A stretch of DNA of 64,000 nucleotides from positions 56,163,507-56,227,506 of the forward strand of contig NC_080044.1 in NCBI RefSeq assembly GCF_012489685.1, written 5' to 3'. Numbering within the stretch: the first letter of the stretch is position 1; the number at the start of each line of letters is the position of its first letter. The notes beneath the pieces were generated by a model. The model was not told the origin of the DNA. It was given only the letters and a program-made list of their open reading frames with translations, and searched no databases. The stretch is from Lotus japonicus (Eukaryota > Streptophyta > Magnoliopsida > Fabales > Fabaceae). Positions 36,543 to 46,010 of this stretch are shown here, piece by piece. The translations under genes and the position numbers were made by a program.

Positions 36543-39401
36543 CTAAGGTTTGTCAGTGCGTCGCAGAAGTTCCATCATCATGTGCTTCATCTCAATCAGC
36601 ATGGATTCATGAGTGTTAAGACGTTGTTCCATGATGTCGAGTCTGGATGAGCTTGGCTGAGTAGAACTGGAAGGAACATTCTGAGCAGCTTGAGGATCTG
36701 GAATGGAAGCAGAAGCAGCAGGAGTAAACACAACTGGTGCAAGTGCTTGGCATCTAAGAGCTTCAGCCTCAGCTTCAAGTCGCTCTGCCTCAAGTCTGGC
36801 TTGTTCAGCTTGAGCTGCTGCCTGACATGCAGCTTCTTCTGCTTGTTCTTTCTTTCTCTTGGCTTCTTCAATAGCTTCAAGAAGCTTATTTCTCTGTTCT
36901 TGTTCATGAAGAGCCACCCTTCTAGCAAACCTTTGCTTTGCAGCCTCAATGCTCTGACTTCCCTCTGCATGCAGGAGCTGCATCATAATTGGAACTTGAG
37001 CCACTAGCCAAGTGCTCAGATTGTTCCACTCATCAACCACACTTTCAGCATTCTCACTGAGGTCAGTCTGACCGTGCACATTGCGGAGCCTCAAGGAGGC
37101 TTCATGATAGAAAATATTGATGCACTCAGAGAGAGATGTGGGTTGAAGGTGAGTATAGGGAATTATGGAGAGGTTGGTTTCAGGAGAGGCTGGGTGATTG
37201 CTGCTATGAGCTTCAGAGACACCTTGTGGAGAACCAATGTTAATCATGGGAGCATTGGGTTCAGAGGTTCCAAGGTGAGGGTCTGAAGTTTCAACCAGAG
37301 GATGAGGTGATCTAACCGAGGATTGGTTAGACACTGAATGTTCGGGTTCAGGGTCTGGTTGAATGGGCTCTTGTTGGTCAGGGACATGGTGAGCTTGTTG
37401 AACCAAGGGGTCTGCCTCTTGTAAAGGATTAGCCAAGATAGGTTCGTCTGGGTCTACTAGACGTTCAGGTCTAGTGCCAGGATATCTCCTAGGGCTTGGA
37501 CAAGTTAGGTAATATTCTTCCAAGGAAGACACTTTTTCTTTTCTAACCTCCATGAATTTTCGAATGGATTCAGAGTTATTGGAGGGAGAAGAATCAGCAA
37601 CATTGGTTGGGAAGGATACAGGCGTAAAGGCTGTTGAAGAGTCTGTATCCGTGGTTCTGGCAGCAGGACGTGCTGATGCTCTGGGAGCAGAGTGATCAGA
37701 CGTTCTGGGTTGTGGTTCTGTTTGGTTTGGCTCGGGTTGTTCATGGATGATGGGTTCAGAGGATAATGGGTCGTACGGAATGGTAAGGAGAGAGGTTGGT
37801 TCTTCTGACCTAGAGGGTTGGTTCTGAAGCAAATTCCAGAGAGGTGCTTCAGTAGGAGAAGGTTGAAAGAAGGAAGATCTTGGGGAATGTGGTGGAGTGG
37901 AGGTTTGTGCGGCTGGCTGGGATTCAGGAATAGGAGTGAGGGGATTTGAGGAGTGTTTGAGCATAGCAGAAATAGGGAGTGCATCAAATAAATTCAAATC
38001 ATCATCAGAAGCAAGTGCAGGCTTACTTGAATGTGCTGATGATCGAGTCACTCTGGCAGGAGGTTCAGTCCTTCTGACCACTTCAGCTGCTGGTTCCACC
38101 CGAGTAGGCTTCACCACGATTCTGACCTTCTTCTTCTTCTTCTTTGGAGGACCATCCTCACTATCACTATCATCACCATCATCAGGCTTTCTCTTCGTCT
38201 TCTTGACCAGAGGGACATCAGATTCCTCAGAAGATTCTTCCAGAACCATCTTCCTCTGAGCTTTCTTCTTGGGAGGAGAAGGAAACTCTGGAGCTGGCGG
38301 TAGTCTGCTGACGAAATCATCAAGGTCAATTTCGAATCCTTGAGCCCTGAGGTCTTCAACATAGCATCTGATGGCGTCAGGATGGTCTGCCTGAGTCCAC
38401 AGAGGGTAGTCATTCAGAGGCATCCTTCTACCTCTGATCTCAGAAGATGTGTCTTCATGAGCAGGAGCAATCTTCTTCTGGACCAAACCCATCTTCTTCA
38501 GAGAATTTGCAGTGAAGACATCACTGACAATTGTGCTTAGATCCTCTGTGCAACCAGCATTGATCAGATCTTGAACGAGGCCACTCTCAATCAAGAGATC
38601 AGACAACAGTCTCCCAAAGGGGATATACTTGATTGCTGACTTGATGGAGGCAGTGGTGCGAGACTTCCGGATGCATTCCTTCAAGTAGGAGAACAGGAAG
38701 TAGGGAAGACAGATCTTCTCCTGATTTTGGATGAAGAACAACATCGCCTTCTGGTTGAAGTTGATGTAGTCTGGGGAACTGCCCTTCGGTCTCTGGTTTA
38801 TGCAGTTGAGCAGGATCTTGTGCCAGATCCTTAGTTTGGGATGAAGATCCATCACCTTGTAACTCGTCTTGCCCGGTTTGAAGGTGGTGTACAGAGCCTG
38901 GTTGACTGTGTCCTTGGTGCTGGGTTTCAGCTTCGATTCCGTCAGTTGGAACCGATACCCATAAGCAGTTTCTGCACCTAGCAGATTCACGAATGACTTC
39001 TCAGTGATGATGATCTTCCTTCCAAGAATGTGAGAGACCACCTGAGTATCATCGCAGTCAGCGTGCTTCCAGAATTCCTTTACCAATCTATCATACACCG
39101 GTCCTCGAAGTCTGTTGAAGTAATTTCCCCAACCTTGAGCTTGGACTTCAGGACGAAGATCAAACCCATTTGTAGCCAAGTTGTCGAGGTTGAATCTCCA
39201 TTCTGCCAGGACTTGGAGTTCTTCAGGAGGATAAACACAGTGAACGGCACAGCCCCGTTCTGCAATTGGAACACTCTGTTCTTGAGCTTGAACTTGATCT
39301 TGAGTTGGATTCTCAGAGCCCCTTTGACCCGTTGCTAGACCAACTACCATATGAGGGAACTGAGGTGCATCTGCAGTAGATCTTCTGGTTTGTCTCACCA
39401 T
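36543..39401 (-). CDS. Extra ORF in env-like position, 952 aa
   Basis: An uninterrupted ORF between pol and the 3' LTR, where Sireviruses carry their env-like or additional ORF. Residues ~60-365 form an ordered, globular-looking region that resembles the 'putative plant transposon protein' domain found in many such ORFs; this is recognition by eye. Residues ~375-435 are basic/acidic tracts with two likely nuclear-localisation signals (KKTKRKP and a run of six or more Lys near 420-425). A long Pro/Ser/Thr/Glu-rich disordered stretch follows, then an Ala/Glu-rich coiled coil (~839-884) and a second short helix at the C-terminus. I see no signal peptide or convincing transmembrane segment, so an envelope role is not supported; a nuclear or DNA-linked role fits better but is inference. 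The start ATG has good context (AAAATGGTG). It is the only long ORF of the element without a lesion. Confidence 0.85.
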   Translation of the reverse strand: MVRQTRRSTADAPQFPHMVVGLATGQRGSENPTQDQVQAQEQSVPIAERGCAVHCVYPPEELQVLAEWRFNLDNLATNGFDLRPEVQAQGWGNYFNRLRGPVYDRLVKEFWKHADCDDTQVVSHILGRKIIITEKSFVNLLGAETAYGYRFQLTESKLKPSTKDTVNQALYTTFKPGKTSYKVMDLHPKLRIWHKILLNCINQRPKGSSPDYINFNQKAMLFFIQNQEKICLPYFLFSYLKECIRKSRTTASIKSAIKYIPFGRLLSDLLIESGLVQDLINAGCTEDLSTIVSDVFTANSLKKMGLVQKKIAPAHEDTSSEIRGRRMPLNDYPLWTQADHPDAIRCYVEDLRAQGFEIDLDDFVSRLPPAPEFPSPPKKKAQRKMVLEESSEESDVPLVKKTKRKPDDGDDSDSEDGPPKKKKKKVRIVVKPTRVEPAAEVVRRTEPPARVTRSSAHSSKPALASDDDLNLFDALPISAMLKHSSNPLTPIPESQPAAQTSTPPHSPRSSFFQPSPTEAPLWNLLQNQPSRSEEPTSLLTIPYDPLSSEPIIHEQPEPNQTEPQPRTSDHSAPRASARPAARTTDTDSSTAFTPVSFPTNVADSSPSNNSESIRKFMEVRKEKVSSLEEYYLTCPSPRRYPGTRPERLVDPDEPILANPLQEADPLVQQAHHVPDQQEPIQPDPEPEHSVSNQSSVRSPHPLVETSDPHLGTSEPNAPMINIGSPQGVSEAHSSNHPASPETNLSIIPYTHLQPTSLSECINIFYHEASLRLRNVHGQTDLSENAESVVDEWNNLSTWLVAQVPIMMQLLHAEGSQSIEAAKQRFARRVALHEQEQRNKLLEAIEEAKRKKEQAEEAACQAAAQAEQARLEAERLEAEAEALRCQALAPVVFTPAASASIPDPQAAQNVPSSSTQPSSSRLDIMEQRLNTHESMLIEMKHMMMELLRRTDKP

Positions 39402-39845
39402 TTTGAAGAGGTTGAAGGTTTGAGGTAGAAGATGAAGGTTGAAAGATGAAGAGAGATCGAGAGAGAAATCGAGAAAAAAGGCGGTTTTGAAAAGCAGAGA
39501 GAGCGAGAGTGAAAACCGGAAGTGAAAGAGAACGTGTGTGTATAGTGGGTTTTATCAAATAACCGTTGTTGATTCAAAAAGCACTTTAAGATCAACGGCT
39601 GAAAATTAAAGATAGATAGTAACAGTAAAATACACAATCACACACAGGAGATAAGCATATCTACACGCAATCATAACAGACTGTCACACGGGCACAAGGA
39701 ACTATGCATCAGAAATTCTGACGCACGTGTTGTTGTCTCAGCTTCAGAGTCAATACCAGTGGGTACACACACTCTGATTGAGTTACCTTCTGGACTAGAC
39801 ATCTTCTGATCAAGAAGTATCATAGTCAGAGGTTCTGATCCATCT
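39402..39845 (-). promoter_or_regulatory. Spacer between pol and extra ORF, possible promoter and leader
   Basis: A 444-bp spacer with no pol coding. On the minus strand a TATACACA-like motif (39537-39544) lies ~137 bp before the ATG of the extra ORF and is followed by a CT-rich stretch, as in many plant 5' leaders. This could let the extra ORF be transcribed on its own; splicing from the full-length RNA is the alternative. Evidence is weak. Confidence 0.35.
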
Positions 39846-41513
39846 TCACTCTGGACAAAAGTCCATGTTTAGATTTTTCAGAATAAAATTAAATCTATCC
39901 TCTGCTAAGGGCTTTGTAAAGATATCTGCCCATTGATGGTCAGTATCAACAAACTTCAGAAGAAGTACGCCCTTCTGTACATAATCTCTAATAAAGTGAT
40001 ACTTTACCTCAATGTGCTTTGCCCTTGAATGTAGGATAGGATTCTTACTCAATGAGATTGCAGCAGTGTTATCACAATAGATTGGGATATTGCTCTCAAG
40101 GATCTGATAATCCTCCAGCTGATGTTTCATCCAGAGCATCTGAGTGCTGCATATTGCTGTTGAGATATATTCTGCCTCTGCAGTTGATAGCGCAATGGTT
40201 GATTGCCTCTTGCTTGCCCATGAGACTAGATTGCTTCCCAGAAATTGACAATTTCCGGAAGTACTTTTTCTTTCTGTTCTATCTCTAGCATAATCAGCAT
40301 CACAATAACCTGAAAGCTTATACTCTGATGTTTTCTTATACATCAAGCCAAGGTTAGTGGTGCCTTTCAGATACCTTAGGATCCTCTTAACAGCAGTTAA
40401 GTGGGTTTCCCTTGGATCTGATTGGAATCGAGCACATAAATGAACACTAAATAGTATGTCTGGCCTAGATGCAGTTAAGTATAGAAGTGAACCTATCATG
40501 CCACGATAGAGCTTCTGACATACTTTACCACTTATATCTTCTTTCTCCAGAATGCATGTTGGATGCATTGGAGTCTTGGCCACTGTAGATTCCAGCATAT
40601 TGAACTTCTTCAGAAGTTCTTTAGTGTACTTGCTCTGATGGATATATGTTCCTTCTGGTGTTTGATCAACTTGTATTCCCAGAAAGTACTTTAATTCTCC
40701 CATCATACTCATCTCAAATTCAGCCTGCATCATCTCAGAAAATTCTTTGCATAGAGATTGATTAGCAGAACCAAATATAATATCATCAACATAAATTTGC
40801 ACAATTAAGATATCATCTTTATAAGTCTTGCAAAAAAGAGTTGTATCTACTTTACCCCTTACAAACTCATTCTCCAGAAGGAATGAGCTAAGTCTCTCAT
40901 ACCATGCTCTGGGAGCTTGCTTCAGACCGTAGAGTGATTTCTTCAATTTGAACACATGGTCTGGTTTCTTTTCATCTTCAAAACCTGGGGGTTGATGAAC
41001 ATAGACTTCCTCTGAGATATAACCATTTAGGAAGGCACTCTTTACGTCCATCTGATGTAGAACTATGTTGTGATTTACTGAGAAAGAGATCAACAGTCTG
41101 ATTGCTTCCAGTCTTGCTACTGGAGCAAATGTTTCAGTGTAGTCTATTCCTTCCTGCTGGCTGTAGCCTTGAGCAACTAGCCTTGCCTTATTTCTGACTA
41201 CATCTCCTTTCTCATTCAGCTTGTTTCTGAATACCCATTTCGTTCCAATAACATGGACACTCTCAGGCTTCTTCACTAAGCTCCAAACATCGTTCTTGGA
41301 AAATTGATTCAATTCTTCTTCCATGGCCAGAATCCAATCCTTGTCCTGAAGAGCTTCATCTATGGACTTGGGTTCAATTAAGGACACCAATCCTTTCAGA
41401 CTCAGCAAGGTCTCTTCAGAGGGTCTGAAGGCAGATCTGGTTCTGACTGGTTCGTCTTTGTTGCCTAGAATCAATTCCTTAGGGTGAGCTGCAGTGATTC
41501 TGCTCTTCTTCAA
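39846..41513 (-). pseudogene. pol: pol C-terminal part: reverse transcriptase and RNase H
   Basis: Continues the integrase frame after the in-frame TAA at 41520-41522. The coordinates start at the first TTG, not an ATG, so it is not an independent gene. Over 555 codons: a linker; the Ty1/copia reverse transcriptase with first catalytic Asp at ~156 ([12 protein letters not shown]), [13 protein letters not shown] at ~193-205 and the YVDD box at ~241-244; then RNase H with acidic residues at ~405 (YCDAD), ~446-448 (STAEAEY) and ~481 (YCDN), and a typical end (ADIFTKPL). All catalytic residues are present. The domain copies element RNA into DNA inside virus-like particles. It can only be made here by reading through the TAA, or has been lost by that mutation. 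Confidence 0.93.
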
Positions 41514-41519
41514 AGTTTG

Positions 41520-42998
41520 TTAGTTAGAGGGACCAGCTTCTTCCTCTGGTTCATCTTCCTCTGGCTCAACTTCCTCTGGAGCTTTGCCTTTGTCAGAAAC
41601 ATTAATGCTTAAATCTGCAAACTTTTCAACTAGCTTTGACTGGTCAGAGTCAAGCTTATCATCAAATCTAACATGAATAGATTCTTCAATAGTCTTAGCA
41701 TCAGTATTATAAAATCTAAAACCTTTAGATCTATCAGAATAACCAAGTAATAGACACTTAGAAGACTTAGCATCAAATTTATGCAATCTATCCTTAGTAT
41801 TGAGAACATAACAAACACAGCCAAAAGGATGAAAATAAGAAATGTTGGGTTTTATGTTCTTCCACAATTCATAAGGAGTCTTATTCAGAATTGGTCTCAC
41901 AGAGATTCTGTTCTGAATGTAACATGCTGTATTTACTGCCTCTGCCCAAAAATGCTTAGCCATGCCAGTTTCTTGGAGCATGGTTCTAGCCATCTCCTGA
42001 AGAGTTCTGTTCTTCCTCTCAACAACACCATTTTGTTGAGGAGTTCTGGGACAAGAGAAATCATGTGCAATTCCATAGGAATCAAACAGACTCTCAAACT
42101 TGTCATTCTCAAACTCTCCACCATGGTCACTTCTGACACGCACAATCCTACAAGCCTTCTCGTTTTGCACTTGAGCAATGAAGGTAGAGAACACAGCATG
42201 AGACTCATCCTTGCGGGTTAGAAACTTTACCCATGTCCAGCGGCTATAGTCATCAACGATAACCATCCCATATCTCTTGCCACCTATAGACTCAGTTTTC
42301 ACTGGTCCAAAAAGGTCGATATGCAGAAGTTCCAACGGCCTTGAGGTTGAGACAACATTCTTTGCCTTGAAAGAGACTTTTGTGAATTTGCCTTTCTGAC
42401 ATGCTTCACAAAGAGCGTCTGAAGCGAACTTCAGATTGGGTAAGCCCCTGACAAGGTTTAGCTTGCTCAGCTGAGAAATCTTTCTCATACTGGCATGCCC
42501 TAACCGTCTATGCCATACCCACTGCTCTTCATTAACAGACAGAAGGCACTTCACATTCTGAGCCTCCAACTCAGATAATCTGATCTTATAGATGTTGTTC
42601 TTCCTCTTGCTGTTAAATAGAACAGAGCCATCGATCTGACTTACAGCCCGGCAGGACTTTTGATTGAATATAACATCATAACCCTTGTCAGCTAATTGAC
42701 TTATAGACAATAAGTTATGTGTTAAGCCGTCTACCAATAAAACATTATCAATGCATGGGCTACTATCTACACAAATAGTACCAGTACCAACAATTTTACC
42801 CTTTTCATTTCCTCCGAAGCCAACTTCGCCTCCAGGCTTAAGTTTCAGCTCTCGGAACATACGCTTTTCTCCCGTCATGTGACGCGAGCATCCACTGTCC
42901 AGATACCATGATTGGTGTTTCAGTGGAGCTATCAAGGATATCTGCAACATAGATAATCTTGTCCTTAGGTACCCACTTTCTGGGTCCTCTTTTGTTAG
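41520..42998 (-). pseudogene. pol: pol N-terminal part: protease and DD35E integrase
   Basis: The frame is open from 42998 (a TAA at 42999-43001 closes it upstream); its first ATG is at 42950. Numbered from that ATG, the aspartic protease motif is WYLDSG with Asp 18. The integrase zinc finger is His 147, His 152, Cys 181, Cys 184. The catalytic triad is Asp 212, Asp 275, Glu 311, with 35 residues between the last two (DD35E). The GKAPEE and Glu-rich tail ends at TAA 41520-41522, after which the same frame continues into reverse transcriptase. Protease processes Gag-Pol; integrase inserts the cDNA and makes the 5-bp duplication seen here. The frame is +1 relative to gag, with a 161-nt overlap, so expression needs frameshifting or a 1-nt change has occurred. 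Confidence 0.93.
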
Positions 42999-44631
42999 TT
43001 ACCCCAGAGGTTCTGATCACCTTGGGTGTCTCAACATAATATTTTAAAGGAATATTTGCATGATATTTAGTCATAGAGAAAGATCCCTTTTTAAGAGGAT
43101 GTTTAGCAACTTTAGCAGGTACAGGATCAGGCAATATGGTACCAGAGGGAACAAAGCATTCATACAAGGATTTAGCTTTAGACACAGAAGGCTCATTTCT
43201 AATTGGTTTAGAATAGCCAATGCCATGCATTCCATTTCTGCTTACGCCATAGATCATTGAAGCCATTAAGCTTCTATCCACGCTTTTAGCTAGGAATCTT
43301 TGAAAAGACTTTTCATACTTTGATTCATTTCTACAATCAGAGGCATCACAGGCAACAATTTCTTCTAACTTAGCAATCTGGTTCTTAAGCACAGAGTTAG
43401 AATTGATCAAGGCATGATTATCATTTTTCAAATCAGAAATAATTTTCTCATGTTCAGAAGGAGTCTTGGAGACAGCAGATAAGTTCTTTTTCAACTTTTT
43501 ATGCTTAGACAATAAAGAGTTATACTTATCCATGATATCAGACAAAGCATGTTTCAGTTCAGAGGTAGAGAAAGAAGCAAATACCTCATTTTCATCGTCT
43601 GAGTTAGGATCTCCTTCTGATTCTGAGTCAGAGTCAACAGCTTCCTTTGACTTTGCTCCTTTGTCTTTGATAATGGCCAAGAGTCCTTGGACTTCACCAT
43701 CAGAGTCAACATCCTCTGACTCTGATTCATCGAATGTCACCATCAGACTCTTCTTGGTCTTGAAGTGCTTCTTTGGCTTCTTGTCTTTCTTCAACTTTGG
43801 ACAATCACTTTTGTAGTGCCCAGATTCTTTGCACTCAAAACATGTGACTTCCTTGATTGAAGACTTCTTCTGGCCTGAGGACTCATACTTTCCTTTTGCC
43901 TTTCCAGAGCCTTTGAACTTGCTCTGCCTGTGCTTCCAGATGCGGTTGAGTCTCTTGGAGATCAGAGTCAGCTCATCTTCATCAGAATCTTCTGATGCTT
44001 CTTCAGATTCTTCTTCTTCAGCTTGAAGAGCCTTTGACTTCTCAACCTTAGCCTTTTCAGATTTGGATTTCAAGGCTATGGACTTTTTCCTCAGATCTTG
44101 CATCTCTGAGCGCTTCAGCTCATGGCATTTCAAAATGCTGATGAGTTCTTCTAAACTCATATTCTCAACGTCTCTCGTGAGCTCTATTGAAGTCACCAAA
44201 GGCATCCAACTTTCAGGAAGACACCTGATGACCCTTATGACATGATCTTTTGTTGTGTAGCTCTTGTTGAGAGGTCGTATGCCAGCTACAAGCAATTGAA
44301 ATCTGGAGAACATTTCTTCAATGGATTCATTTGGCTCCATGATGAAGGATTCATACTTTTGGATCAAAGACAATGCCTTTGATTCTTTGACTTTCTTGTT
44401 TCCTTCATGAGACATCTTCAGAGATTCAAAAATGCCTTTAGCAAACTCACGATCTGTAATCTTCTGGTACTCTTCATAGGAAATAGCACTTAGAAGAATT
44501 GCTCTTGCTTTGTGATGTTGTGAGTACAGCTTCTTTTGATCTGCAGTCATCTCTGACCTTGGGATCTTCTTGCCATCTGCATCAACTGCTCCCAGAGATC
44601 TGCATCGAAACCCAGAAAGAAACTTTCCAGT
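42838..44631 (-). pseudogene. gag: gag main part, with CCHC zinc knuckle
   Basis: The frame is open from 44631 down to the stop at 42838, with its first ATG at 44550 (570 codons from there). Numbered from that ATG, residues ~1-150 are the capsid-like region of Ty1/copia Gag. A basic and acidic linker follows, then the zinc knuckle CFECKESGHYKSDC (Cys 237, Cys 240, His 245, Cys 250), which binds genomic RNA. Beyond it are Ser/Asp/Glu-rich stretches and a coiled coil around residues 330-400. The length is typical of the large Sirevirus Gag. The natural N-terminus is in another frame (44547-44723), so the initiating ATG is disconnected. The last ~54 codons overlap the protease frame. Confidence 0.9.
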
Positions 44632-44723
44632 CTATCTTTCCAATATTCGAACCTTTGACCGTCGAACATAGGAGGCTTTGCATTGTAACCATCTCTTTGA
44701 GTTTCACTGGTGGTGGCAGCCAT
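44547..44723 (-). pseudogene. gag: gag N-terminal fragment, 58 codons, frameshifted
   Basis: It begins with ATG in good context (ACAATGGCT) 58 nt after the primer-binding site, the expected gag start. The peptide contains FEYWKDRLESFF, characteristic of the Sirevirus Gag N-terminus, then leaves the known pattern near residue 44 and ends at TGA 44547-44549. The main gag frame is two bases out of phase and overlaps it from 44631. The sequence on both sides of ~44588-44593 fits a small deletion that removed part of the capsid region and broke the frame; the deletion itself is inferred from family resemblance. Confidence 0.8.
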
Positions 44724-44781
44724 TGTTTTTCACACCGGCCCGGATCACTGAACACTGTTAGGTGTGGAAATCAGAACTTGC

Positions 44782-44793
44782 GCTCTGATACCA
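44782..44793 (-). promoter_or_regulatory. Primer-binding site, initiator-Met tRNA type
   Basis: The minus strand reads TGGTATCAGAGC, complementary to the 3' end of plant initiator methionine tRNA, starting two bases inside the 5' LTR edge. This is the usual minus-strand primer of plant Ty1/copia elements. A second copy lies outside the 3' LTR at 33936-33947. Confidence 0.93.
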
Positions 44794-44795
44794 AT

Positions 44796-46005
44796 TGAAG
44801 GTATGAAAAACGGTAGAAAGGGGGGGTTTGAATAACGTTTTCAGTACAAAACTTCCACCTTAAAGATTTTGACAAATCTTTCGAGAACTTAAGTGCTAAA
44901 GATAAGAGATAGAGAAGCACACAAGGATTTTATCCTGGTTCACTTGATAAATCACTCAAGCTACTCCAGTCCACCCGTTAAGGTGATTTCTTCCTTCTTA
45001 GAATGAAGGCAATCCACTAATCAGGTAAGAGTTACAGCTGCACTTGAAACCTACAAGTGACTAACAATTACACTGACTTAGCTCACACTAAGATTCACTC
45101 TCTTAGTCTTCTCTAGGATCCGATCAACCTTGATCTCCTAAAGGAACTAAACAAACTGTTTATCAAAGAAATGTTTACAAGAGATTTGCTTCTAAAAAGC
45201 TAATAGTAAACTCAATGAATTTCAGATGAAAGAAAGCTTAGAATATTTTGAATATGTCTTGCGTATGTGAATTCTTCTTCTTAGCCGCTTCTTTCAATCT
45301 TCAGCCTCTATATATACTCCAAGGATTAGGGTTGAGCGTTGCATGGGAAATGCTACCGTTGGAGGGCAGTTCTGGAAAATCCAGCTTCTGCTGTGGCTGA
45401 GAACGTTAGGTAGGTCGTCAGGAAGGTACACTTGCTTTTGTACTTGGATAGCGACTTGACCTTTTAACCTAGGAGACTTCTGATCAGGGGAATACTTCAT
45501 ATTGGAACTTGTGAAGCCGGTTGATCAGAGTCAGAGGGAAAGCACAGATCCTCTGACCATTGTATCTTCTGATTCTGAACTCAGAGGGAAGAACATGGCC
45601 TTCAGAGTTTCTTGCTTCTGGACTTCAGAGTTTCCACTATTCAGCTTCTGGATCTTCAGAGTCTTCTACACCATCAGAACATCTGAACCTTCAGTGTTTC
45701 TTGGTTATCAGAACTTCTGGATCTTCAGAGCTTCTAGCGACTGAGTCCACATCAGAGTTTGTATAGCTTCAGAACTTCTGAAGCTTTTCCACTGTTCATA
45801 CTGAACGTGGTGAATGCGAAAGCGTTGCTTGGGTTACCCTTTATACACAGTGCTTCTGATTTGTGTGAGATTGAGTTGAGGTCAGAGCCTGTAAATAGCA
45901 CACTCAGAAAAACACGTTAGAGTACCACAATTGTTCATATCAAAAGGTTAACTTGTAATCATCAAAACATAGAGTTGTACTACTAGATCAAAACTTGATC
46001 TTACA
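44796..46005 (-). repeat. 5' long terminal repeat, 1210 bp
   Basis: TG...CA termini and the same length as the 3' LTR. It holds the promoter that drives the full-length element RNA. The U3 part (roughly 45285-46005) is dense in TCAGA/TCTGA words and carries a palindrome with 10-bp arms at 45765-45785. R and U5 follow the TATA box. Three substitutions separate it from the other LTR (45273, 45333, 45807). Confidence 0.97.
45309..45316 (-). promoter_or_regulatory. TATA box of the 5' LTR
   Basis: TATATATA (minus-strand context GGAGTATATATAGAGG). Transcription would start about 30 bp downstream in element sense, near 45275-45285, giving U3 of about 720 bp. The same motif is in the 3' LTR at 34463-34470. 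Confidence 0.7.
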
Positions 46006-46010
46006 CCGGA
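46006..46010. repeat. Target-site duplication, right copy (CCGGA)
   Basis: Directly follows the CA end of the 5' LTR and matches 33866-33870. The interrupted satellite monomer resumes here with 'ccggaagctgtgac'. Confidence 0.95.

Larger units (their letters stand above)
33871..46005 (-). mobile_element. Sirevirus-type Ty1/copia LTR retrotransposon, 12.1 kb
   Basis: A complete insertion on the minus strand: two 1210-bp LTRs, an initiator-Met tRNA primer-binding site, polypurine tract, gag, protease-integrase, reverse transcriptase-RNase H, and an extra 952-codon ORF between pol and the 3' LTR. The order protease, integrase, reverse transcriptase defines Ty1/copia (Pseudoviridae). The Gag zinc knuckle, the long extra ORF in the env-like position and the tract AAAAAGGGGGAGAT match the Sirevirus (SIRE/Maximus) group. 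The LTRs differ at three of 1210 positions, so the insertion is young. Gag and pol are in conflicting frames and pol has an in-frame stop, so the copy looks non-autonomous. A 79-bp extra piece lies at the outer edge of the 3' LTR, inside the target-site duplication. Confidence 0.97.

Noticed and set aside
36596..38540. ORFs of 60-160 codons overlapping the 952-codon ORF in other frames and strands
   Set aside because: Shadows of a long compositionally biased ORF; their products are low-complexity and without domain features.
36543..39401. Functional viral envelope gene
   Set aside because: The position matches the 'env-like' ORF of Sireviruses, but I see no signal peptide, transmembrane segment or cleavage site, while nuclear-signal-like patches and a coiled coil are present.
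41781..42221. 146-codon plus-strand ORF opposite the integrase
   Set aside because: It is the reverse-strand shadow of conserved integrase coding, with no TATA or poly(A) signal comparable to the antisense gene at 35961.
44782..44793. tRNA gene
   Set aside because: Only the 12-base primer-binding complement of initiator-Met tRNA is present; no cloverleaf or internal promoter boxes.
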